This document shows, in pieces, positions 27,401 through 39,400 of a DNA stretch of 47,938 bases (the first letter of the stretch is position 1; every line of letters begins with the position of its first letter). Below the pieces are notes generated by a model, which was given only the letters and a program-made list of their open reading frames with translations, ran no database searches and had not been told where the DNA came from. The stretch covers positions 1 through 47,938 of the forward strand of contig DIXL01000102.1 in assembly GCA_002428685.1 (NCBI GenBank), read 5' to 3'. The position numbers and the translations under genes are program-made. The DNA is from Cloacimonetes bacterium UBA6081. Its GTDB lineage: Bacteria; Cloacimonadota; Cloacimonadia; Cloacimonadales; Cloacimonadaceae.

Positions 27401-30400
27401 ACCATAACTGTTGATAATTTGGCTCTCTTTGTGGAAGCCCCCATTCCAGCTCCCTCATTCAGCTATGAATTAGTTAATGGGGTTGGAATCTGGACAGCTA
27501 CTTATGATAGCCTGCAGATCATAGCCCCCATTCCTGCCACAAATTCTGTAACAATTACTTATAACATTACAGATGTAGTGGGTAACGGTCCCACCACTGG
27601 CAATAGAATGGTGGAAGTTGTTGGCCAAGGCCCCATTATTCCCTTAATCACGGGTGCCAGATATATAACTGAGCTTGACTTGGACACCAATCCGGAAACA
27701 TGGGAAGAGAGAATAATCCCCAGTGTGGCCACCTCGAAGATTGAAGTGGATATCTATACTCAATATGAAGCCTACATAGAAGCTGTAGAGATTGTTAGCC
27801 CTCAAGCTGTAAATGTAAATCCTGATTACACCATTACTGGTGCCAGCCCGCACTTTGTGGCAACCTTTAAAATGGACTCAGTGAATCTTGGTACCTATAG
27901 TAATGGTGACACACTTAGCTTTGTAGCCAAAACCAGTCGTCATCCCTACGGACAAGCTGTGTATAACCAAAGCTATCCCTTCGAAGTGACAGTGGATGGC
28001 AAGCTATTTACAGATTCCTTACTCGTGGTTCAGGGTGAAGATATCGATAACTTGTGGATTGATGGGATCGTTAGTCCAGATCGCAACATGAAAGTAACCG
28101 CAGTCTTCAAGAACCTTGGCGAAGAAATTCATAGTGGAATGGATCCCATTCCTAATGATTGGTTCAAGCTAACTGCTTCTGAGCTTTTGGGTTATGATCA
28201 CCTCTATCAACCCAATGCAACGACCGTAGTAGTTGATGCGGATACCATTACTGTTACATGGGATATCCCTGCCGATTCTCTATATCTGTTCAACCCCGCG
28301 CTGGAGGCATCCTCCCTAACGGTGGAATATCAGAACATTTATGGATTAACCGATACGGTAAATATTGGATTCAATATAGACACGCAAACACCAATAATTG
28401 CAAACTACCAACTGCTTGATGCTAATGATGCTCCGCTGGTAAGTTTCAATAGTGATGCTGCACTTAGTTACAATAACGATTGGCATAAACTGCGTGTGAA
28501 CTTCGTTGATCTACCTCAGGTTCATGTTGGTTTATACACTGCAAATGCCACATTCACCGCATATCCGGAAACGTATCAATATATATCGGCCCAGTATCCG
28601 GATGCTTTAAATGCCCTCAATAGCATAGTACCTTCTTTGGTGATAAACCCTGATGGCAGTGGATATGTTGACCTGCAATTTACCGGTGGATATAGTGGGA
28701 GTGATCTTGCCGGCGGTGAATACAGCCGCTATAAAGTAACTATTGATAGCTTATGGGTGAAAGACAGGTTTAATAATACCAACCACGAAGTAACTATAAA
28801 GGACTTCTTGTTCGATTATAATCCTGCGGCTATGACCCTTAACATCAATGGTCATACTTCAAACTACGAAGTATATGTAAAAGACCAGCCCATTAATGTC
28901 CTTGCCTATACCAGTTCTACTATTGGCGGTATAGAGGGCGTTGAATTCAGGCTGTTCTATGACCGCAACGGTAATGAAACCTACGATTTCGGTATTGATG
29001 ATGATATCAGCACTCATTTATCTCATGATGCTGATCTGGTCTTCCCCTACGAAACATCCTGGGTGATGACAGATTCTCTGTATGCCTTTATAGCCGGGAC
29101 AGAGTATCCGAATCCTCCTATCTATCGCGGTTTCTTACTGCGTGGTAGCGTGATAACTCAGAATAGAGACCTGTATGACACTATCGAGTTTATAAAAGTA
29201 TTCGATAACATGGCACCTATTCCTGCACCCGTTCTTGACCCGATTACCAGAACTATCAATTACGATAATACTGTTCTGAATAAGCTGGATATTCCCGTCT
29301 ATATAAATACCAGAGATGCAGAGACGGTAACAGTGGATATCTACAAAGGTGAGACGCAAGTAGCAACCAGAACCCAGGCAATTACAGACTCGCTGGGTTT
29401 GAATAATGTTGTATGGGACTTTTGGGGTTCCGCTCCTGGTGTTTATAGCACCAAGGTAACTGCGGTTGATTTCATGGGCAATGTAACCGATCCTGCTGTA
29501 GCCGGACCGAACATCATCCTGAACAATGCTATTATGAATGCTGTTGCTAGCACCAATATCTACCGCTCTAGTGCTGATACCACTCCGATAAATCTTCAGA
29601 TGTTCGGGGCTGATTTTGGAGTTTATCCAGCAGGAGCAGATACAACTCAGTATGTAATCCTTGAGGCTGTTATAAACAATACTGATTCACAGCTTTACCC
29701 TCTGAACGGTATTGAGAGTATTAGTTTCAAAGCACGATTAACTAATCGAGCAAGTAATGAAGCTACTATTGTTGAAGTAGTTCCCAATGATGTGCTCCAC
29801 CAAACTCATATTTCTGAAACCGGAATAATCCCCAGTAATACACTGACGATATACCAAATTTCGCCAGATCAAAAAGAAGCAAGGGTGCGTTTGGCAATTC
29901 CAAATAGTTTCTTTGCGGGAAAGATTGCACCGGATGAAGATTATCGTTTCGAATTCTGGGTGGAACTGGAGGAAATTCAACAATTTGTGGGGATTGATCC
30001 CCCCCCCCAAATTCCCACTTGGTTCGGGGTAGATCAGCGTGCTCCAAAATTCAATTTGAGCCTTGTTCTTCCTCCTGATACCCCCGCTACCACACCCATA
30101 TCCTGGGCACCTGGTCATCAGGGAAGTTTCAGGATTGATGGTGTAACAGATCCCTTCACGATTGGTACTTGGCCAAATCAGGTTATTCATCAGTATGATT
30201 ATGAAGACAATCATGAAGTAGCAATTACTTGGCTCGACGAGGACAACAATATCTGGCGTCCCCTTGTTTATGATGATGGCGTTACTGATGGCAATTTCTT
30301 CAAACAATACAATAACTGGAATATCTCTGGTGGAACAATCAATACTTATCTGGGATCCAATTTTGATGATTATGTCTGGGTAAAAGTAATCACCACCGAT

Positions 30401-33400
30401 ATATTTGGCAACTCATACGCAGATTCTGTAAGAGCAAAAGTAGATAACACAGCACCTTCAGTCCGGTTTACGCATGCGATACACTCCGATGATTATCCTG
30501 CTCTAACCGAGATCGGTGATATAAATGGTCCCGATGAACTGGATATCTTTGCCAGTACAGACGGAATCAATGGCTCTTCTGTATTGCAGTTGTTTGTAGA
30601 AGCTAGCTCTCTGGAGGCAGATGCTGTAATGCCCTTGATGATGTATCATCAAAAGCCAAATGGCGAATGGAAGCCCGTGGAATATGATCATGAAGCCTGG
30701 AGTTACAACGGCTCTACAAATATGTATGAGTTCATAATTCCAGATTCCCTGCTTACGATTGGTCAGCACAAATTCTCAGCGGTGGCAAGAGGAGAATTGG
30801 GAAATCTGGAAGGTGATTACGCCAGTCCATTTTATGGCATAGCTTATAATGGAATACTCCAACTTGAAAGTGGCGTGTATGATGAGAAACTCAATGCTGT
30901 TGATCTTGTAGTAAATGTGATGGACAACAATACTGTAGTTGCAACCATCAGCTATCCTGCTAATCCAGCAGACGACAGTTATCCTGTATTTGTTAGTGGG
31001 CAGAAAGCCCTGGCAGCTAAGGTAATTGCACCAATTGGCACAATAGTAGATTCGGTTCAATTCCAGTATAAGGCAGGTGGCACATGGGCAGACTATCTTG
31101 CTCCTATCCCGACTGCCAACAACCATGATGTAACTTTCAAGTTACTCAGAAAAGATATCCCTCGATACAACGATCTACCTTGGGTACCAGGAATTCACCT
31201 GTTCAATGGTGCTACAGAATTAGGTGAACTAACCTATTCTGCTGCTGATTCCTCTTGGACAAGCGTTGTTGTTCTAAATGCAGGAACTACCTATACCTTC
31301 AAATATGGTGTGGATATCAATAACAACGGAAACTGGGATGATGGCGAGCCCATGATAGATGACCCTAAGGGATTCACAGTCTTTACTCCCACTCTTTGGA
31401 CTCTTGCCTTCAACAGTGCAAATTTCCAGGCACAATACTTAAATAACTTGCCAGGAGCGGTAGAATTCCGCGCAATTCCCATTTTTAGTGGGAATCCTGA
31501 TGCAGTTAGTCAATCCCCCTCACGTTGGTTGGTAATTGACAATAATGCTCCCATTATTGGCAGTGTTACCTCCGTCGGAGATAAAACAAGATCGAAACCT
31601 GGTGTCCCATTTGACCTCAGAACGGACGTAAACGAGCAATTAGTTTATACTGATGATATCGTGAATGTGCGCTATGAGTATAGTGGACAGCCCTCCGGCA
31701 CCATGCATAGAAAATGGTTCGAGATTGGTAACAGCAATACGATGGCTGGAAACTATCCCATGTTCTGGAATACACAAGCAAGTCCAGTCGATCCCTTGCA
31801 TGATGATGTAGATAATAATGTGGATGGCTTTGTAGATAATGATCTTGAAGCTGTAAGCAGCTACTTCATCCGTGCTATTGCCTCAGATCGTGCTGGTAAC
31901 TATAGCGTATCACAAATGCCTAATGCTTTGATTATCGATAATAAACCGGATAAAATGGAACTAACCAGCATTGGGAACACGCTGCTGAGAGATGTAAATT
32001 ACATCTTTACTCCAGACAGTACGTCCGTTTTACTAAAGGCAACTACAGATCCATTGGTAATTCACCCTCTTCTAGACGACATAGCGGTAAGTGCTGATTT
32101 CTACTATCAGAAAGTGGATACACTATCTGGAACATGGACAGAGTGGCAAGAGATTGAAACCGGTATCGCAGTTGTTGCAGACACAGCACGTGTTTGGTTC
32201 AACGACGTATCGGAAGCCTACTATAGGTTTAAGGTAGTAGCTTGGGATTCAGTAGATAATAAAGATACAAACCCAGCTATCACCAATGTCATCTTCAACG
32301 AGAATGTTTACCATGAAGGTGAGGAATCCTATATCAGCAAAGTTGGAAATATCCCTACGATTAAGTCCAATGATCCCAACTTGCGCTATGGCTTTGCAAA
32401 GACGATTAATGTTAACCAGTTTAATGGCAGTATCGAAGTAACGATACCTAATCCACAATTGGTTAATACTGTAACGGTTGAATACTTCAACACCACTACG
32501 AATAACTGGATGAATATTGATGTTATTAACACTAATTATCAAAGTCCCGTGTATTCGACAGCTTGGACACTGCCAGCGTTTAGTGATCCCCTCTGGCTTA
32601 GAGTTCGAGCCCAGGATATCTATGGCAACAATCAGATGTCTGAGGCTGTTACTAAACTGTATAAGGACAACACATCTCCCCTGGCAGCAGTAACATCGTT
32701 AACGCCATTGGATCCAATCACTTTGGATGATGGAACTATGGTTAAAGCTCTCGACAATGAAGAAGACTTGGATATTGTGCTTAGCTATAGTAACTTGCCA
32801 GAAGAAAACGTAATTGATGTATCAACGGTTACCTTAAGACTGGTAAACAATGATACGAATGTCGCCTATGCGACAGCAGCATCTCCATATCTGTTCACAA
32901 TGGTGAATAATCCGAATCACATGAATTTCACTTTTGCTGATACATTTATGAGAACACTGCCCGATGGCATATACAGGCTTGAGATTGAGCTTCAGGATTT
33001 TGCCGGGAATGCAACAGATCCTCTGAATCCTATCAAACCTCCATTATACCAAGCTCTGTATATAGATACGGCTGCACCCATTATCATTAGTGTGGCATCT
33101 CTGGCTCCCAACATCGGCAACACCGTAGCCTATGGCAATCCTATAACCTTCAATGTAAACTACACAGACCTGATTGGTCTGCCCTTGGATTCACTGAAGG
33201 TTCTCTTCAAGATTGACGGTGTGGTAAGAGATTCTGTCGATTCCTACACTGTAATTGACAGTATAAATATTCAGTTTACCTGGACTCCCAGCGATTTCGA
33301 TAACCATTTTGCATATGGTAACATGGATCCGCTGACAGTGAATGCCGAACTTACCTTAACAGACTATATGGGGCACATATCCCCCATCTATCCATTTGAT

Positions 33401-36400
33401 GTTAACGTAACCTATGGTGTTCCCAACGTTACCCGCGTAATGGCCGTTCGCGATATGACCCTTAATGGTCCTACCATTCACTATGTTAATTGGAATAATG
33501 CAATTGGCGTAGTTACCGAGGATGTAGGAACCAACCATACTGCCGGAGCTGCTCCCTTGGAGATCTTTGCCTATGTACCCCATACTGCCGAGATCCCAAA
33601 CAGCATGACCTTCGAATACAAGGCACCTGCAGATACAGTATGGACATTGATTGGCAACGTGTTTACCGGCGATTCCAATTGGGACTTCATTGATCCTGCT
33701 TTCGTTGGCCAATACCAGAGCCAATTCTCCATTAACTGGCCTATTGTAAATCTGCCCACTGGTAACTATAATGTTAGAACCACCAGTAATTACAATCCTG
33801 GCTTCACCTCTTCCATTATCCAGGTGAGTATTTACAATGGCACCATTATCCCTCAGCTTACCATTGATGGAATCGTGAATGGTGAAGTTCAACGTGGCGA
33901 AACCTACGCCCTTACCGCTCCCACCTTCATAGGAGACACAACCCTGCTGCAAAGTGTAGTTTACAAGTATCGTTATGTTAATGTAAACAACAATGTGGTA
34001 AGCCCTGTATCCCAATGGATGTATTTCGGTGATGTAAACGGTGTGGAACAACCAGCTTGGATCACTACTCCCTACAGCTTTGACTGGACTATCTACCCCT
34101 ATTACCTGTATAATAATACAGTCCAAATAGTGGCTTATGCCAAAGACAAGTGGGGAACCGAAACTCCGATTACTAACATCATTGGTAACAATGCCTATGC
34201 AATTGCCACAATCGTAGATACCCAAGCTCCCGAAGCTGAAATCAGCTATAGCTGGAATGGCATAAACAATGCCTCCTGGGTAAGTGGTGCGGTAAGTGAT
34301 AGCATAAAAGTTATTGCCACCCTGACCAGCGACATTTTCTTGAATGATCTGGTAAGCGTAGAGTTCTTCTATGATAATATCAATTTCGGAATAGTAAATG
34401 CTGCCGACATGGTGAATAACCAAGCTATGATAACCAAACATGCATTGCCTGATGATCCTGCAGTGCTTACCGGAACTCTGAAAGTAAAAACCACAGATGT
34501 TTATGCTAATGTATATGAAACCACTCTTACAATACGTTTCGATAATGTGCTGCCCACAGCCAACCTTGTGGTTACACAAGATGCTGAGGCTTTAACCAAT
34601 ACAATTGAACGTGATGTGATGGCCGTATTGAATGCCAATCCAGCTGATCTTCCTTCCGGGGTAGAATTTGTTACCTACAGCTATGCAATAGCTCCCGCAG
34701 CCGATGCAGACACACTGTGGCTTAATCCCGAAACTAACCTGCTTGGCGAGGTTCAAATAACCGCAGCTCCTTGGACTTATAACTGGGATACTGTCCTAGC
34801 AGACTTGCAATTCGGCTCCAACATCCTGATAAAGGCGACTGTTATCGATTCTGTTGGCCTGGCCTTCGATCATGTCCGCAGCTTCAATGTAACCGATTCT
34901 GTTACACCCATGCAGATTATCTCTGTGGCAGGACACGCTCCTGTTAACGGGATCATACCAGTACGTCTGCATGATGATGTGCACATCGTTACCGAAGTGA
35001 ACGACATCAATATCCCGCGGGTGGAATACCTGATCCGAGCCAATGCAAACGCAGCCTGGATTCACTTAGCCTATGTGGACGTGGTTAATGCCCATGCAGA
35101 TACCCTCCTGAGCGGTGTGTTTACTGCCTTTGCTGATGGTGATTACGAATTGGGTGTCCGTGCCCGTGAAGCACGTGTAACCCTTGGTAACGTAGAAGAT
35201 ATCGTACAGATCACTTTGGATCACTTCATATCCATTGCCAACTCTGGAACTACTCCGGCCAATGGTGGATACTTCAATGGTGATACGTTCGAAGTGAATT
35301 TCACGGTGAACCCCTATATGGATACTTACGATGAAATCGATCCTGCCAGCTTGGGCTTGGAATACCATATCATTGGTATCGATGGAGCAATTGATGCCTG
35401 GCGTGTGCCAACTATTGGCAACAAGGTTCTTACCAGAACCGGAGCTAATACTTATGTGGCAACCTTTACAGATGTGGATATCTATCACACCCAAACCACA
35501 CTGTTAAATGGTTTACTCGATTTCAGATTCCTGGTGTCCGATAAAGCAGGAGAAACCCCCAACACAGACTCATTGCTTATCGTTACCAATGTAATGTATG
35601 ATACAACGCTTCCAGAAGTGATTATCACCTCTGTAACCGGAACGGGAGTAACCGAAGTAGCTGGCACATATATGATCCAACTTGCTTCTACCGCAACCCT
35701 CGCTGCTTCGGCTTGGGATGTCCTGTATGGGCAGCTCACCGAAGTTGCTTCCGGCATCCAGAAAGTGGAATTCTTCTATAACGATGTGCTGATTGGTACA
35801 GATACAGAAGCTCCTTACGACAACATGCTCTGGAACACCACCGGCTTCACAACTGGTGCGTACACCTTAAATGTAGTCGCCACGGATAATGCTGGTAACA
35901 CAGCTACTGCTTCTGCTCCAGTGATAATCACTCCTTCTGCAGACTGGGAACCCTACGCACTTATCACTGCGATGAATTTCGATGGTGATAATGCAAACCA
36001 AGATGTGATCTATGCAGAAGTGGATACCTGGAACAATGAAATGATCGAAGCCGTAAACCTTGAATACTCCTCCGACGGCATCGCTTGGACCCAATTCTCT
36101 CAGGCAGTAAATATGGGTACAAACTGGAAAGCTCAGTTTAATGCTGAGGATATGGATGGTGTTAACTTGTCCATGATTAGAACAGTGGTTACCTACAATG
36201 GTGGTCTCATCTCCACCAACCAACCTCAACTTCTGGTTACCTATAGTGAAGCTGTGGGTGGAAGCCTGGTGCTTACCCAGCCCAGTATCCAACCCAGTGT
36301 ATTCTATAATAACCAAGTGCGCATTACAGGTAATGCAAATGCACCCAGACTTACCACTATGTTCGACGGCTCTTTTGTAAATACCCAGGATGCCATTATG

Positions 36401-39400
36401 GTTAATGGCAACACCACGGTGTTTGTGAATATCCCGCAACATGGAGAGTATAACTTCTGGGCCGCTGCCATCAACTATGATACCTGGATGATGCAGCTGA
36501 ACAAACTAACCTACAACACCTATAATACAGGCACTGTTACCCACAACGGAATTAGCATTAACTTGCCAGTCCCGCCTGTGGCAGGTAACTTTGCCTACTT
36601 CCAAAATGTAGATTCAACACCTCCAGTGGTAGTGCCGGATGGCTTTACTGTCCTTAGCACCCAGAACGCCGTTTTAGCAGAACCGGCTCAGGATCTTACC
36701 TACACTGTTACTCTTACCAGCACTCCTGCTGCACAGGGAACCGTGGTAGGTATGTATTATAACGGTTCAGCCTGGACCAACGTGCCTGCGATAGTTACCG
36801 GTAATACTGCCAGCTTTACGGCTCCCAGCGGATTCATCTATACCGTGGCTCAATACACAGGAACAGCGTTTAACGTGATGTTCAGTGCTATTGATCCGCA
36901 ATATGTAAGTCCTACTGCTCAGCTGTGGGCTGTGGAAGATCCCACCTCCATTTCCTTCTTCGTTTACGACGGAATGAATCAGGGTGGATACACTTCTCCT
37001 GCCGCTGGCGACATTACCTATCAGATGTATCTGGATAGTGTGGCTATACCGGCCACCTATAACAATGGTTACATTACAGCCTCCAACGTTGCTGATCTTG
37101 CGGCTGGTGCTCATGCTGTGTCCGTGGTTGTTACCATGAACGATGTGAGCGTTAATGCCAGTAAGAGCTTCAATGTGGATATTACAGCTCCTGTGATTGT
37201 AGCTACCGGAACTCAACTATCAGTAACCAACCGCACTATCAGTGCTACTATCACTGATACGCAAATCGGAATCCATGAAGCCTACATAGTGGTTACCGGT
37301 TGGGGAAACAGCATGACCGTTCCCATGGAGAATCTGGTTGTAAATGGTAACGTTTACTCCTATACCTTCACCATGGACGATCTGAATGCTCTGGGTTATG
37401 ACTTCAATTACACCTCAGAATTGCAGGCTACCTGGTATGCACGCAACAACTTGGAAATGAATGCCAATACCCAGCCCATCAACTACACCGTTAATATCGA
37501 AGGCCCTGCCATAAACTTTACCGGCTTTGCCAATGGCTTATGGTTGAATCCTACCTTCAATACACCGCTCACCTTCACAGTAACCGTTCCTGCCGGCAGA
37601 ACCATGCCGACTGATGGAGTTTGGATCGATCTTGATGAAGTTACCTCCATTGGAGATAACCACATTCAATATATGACTCTTGCTCCTGTCTCGGTCGCTG
37701 GAAACGTTTACAGCTATTCCTTCAGCTTTGGTCAAATGCTTAGCCCCTTGGCAACAGCAGTGAAACTGACCGTGGAAGCGATTGATAACTACGGCGTTTA
37801 TAATGAATCAGAGCAAACCTACGGTATCGATATGGCTGCACCAGTTGTTTGGGCACTTGCCCCAGTGGGTGGTCCTATTGATAACGATGGTGACGGCTTG
37901 TTCAACGAAGATGTTCCCAATGGTGTGAATGAAGACCTTGATTGGGTTGATCTTGATCAAGACGGATTCTGGGATCCCGAAGAACCACAGTTTGTGGACG
38001 AAGACCCGATTGACTACTATGCAGCAGTGATTCCTCAGGGAACCGATGTTGTGGTAGCCTTGGCCTTCGAAGACTACACTGGGTTCCAATACATGATCAG
38101 CACCAAAGAAAAGAAAGCTGATAGAACCACCACATGGTATTACACCGGTGCCAGCGGTATAGACACAGCCAATATTCATGTCAGCCTGAACGGCCTGGCA
38201 ATTAATGGCACTATTACCAACGGAACCTTCACCTATGGTGCTGGAATTCTGGATGCAGGACACTACACAGTAGTGGCCTCCGTGCCAGACGTGGTTGGCA
38301 ATGTTGGAAGTTTGGCCTTCGAATTTGACGTCGTTGGCGGAGCTCCTACAATTGTCTTCAACCCGCTTGCCGGTGGATCATGGTGGTTAAATACCACTGA
38401 TGCAAACGTCATTACCTTCACAGTAAATTCCGAATCTCAGTTGGCTAATGGTGGCGTGGTTGCCACATTCTATGCCGAACCTGCCAACACCGTAATTCAG
38501 GGACCTATTACTCCCACTGGCGTGGCTGGTGTTTACACCGTTACCTTGTTGGGAGGCATTGTTCCTGCAGATCAGATGGCTGTTCGCCTGGAAGTAGTTG
38601 CTACCGATGTCTGGGGTGGAGTATCCACTTCGAACCAAACTTATGGTATCGACAACAGTGCTCCTGTAATCACCATTACCAGCCCTGCTGAGAATGCTCA
38701 GTTCAACCTCAACGCCACAGTGAATATCATGGCCACTATTTCGGACATGGTAGCCACCAGGCTTGTAGGACTGCGCAAGACCAACGATGGTAAAGACAGA
38801 CCCGCCGGTTCCGGAATTCTTTCCGCAACCCTTAGCGTAATTGCACCTGATGGTACCGATGCCTTTGATCCGATCATTTATCCCGCAAACACTCAAGTGA
38901 TCTCAAAGCCCATGGTTGCCACTCAGTATGGAACCTACATAATCAACCTGCTGGCCAAAGATAACGCTGGAAATCAGAGCATGGTTACTCACAACTTCAT
39001 GGTTGTGCCAGACTCTGGTCCTGGCGTGTCCTTCACCGAAATTACCTGGTTGAATTCTGTCGGAACTAATAACCTTGATTTCACAGTTACCAGCCCTGTG
39101 CCGGTAACGGTTACCGCAAATATATTCACCTATACTCCCGAAGCCTTACTAATGGGTCCGCTCAATGTAAGCCCCGTGAATGGTGTTTATACCGTAGCTC
39201 TTAATGGTGGTATGATTCCTCCGAATGCTGCCTCCGTTAGACTGCAGGTAATTGTTACCGATCAGTTCGGTAATGCAACCGAAGCCAACTACTACTACAG
39301 TGTAGATCGCACTGCACCGGTGGTTACGATTCTGAATCCTGTTAATGGCACCGAGATTACCTATGTGGATGAAACCACCAGGATAAGAATCGATGCTCAG

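Noticed and set aside
33356..34579. 407-codon open frame on the minus strand
   Set aside because: It lies wholly inside the giant plus-strand gene. Its translation is low-complexity shadow sequence with no domain or ribosome-binding site. It reflects codon bias of the sense strand.
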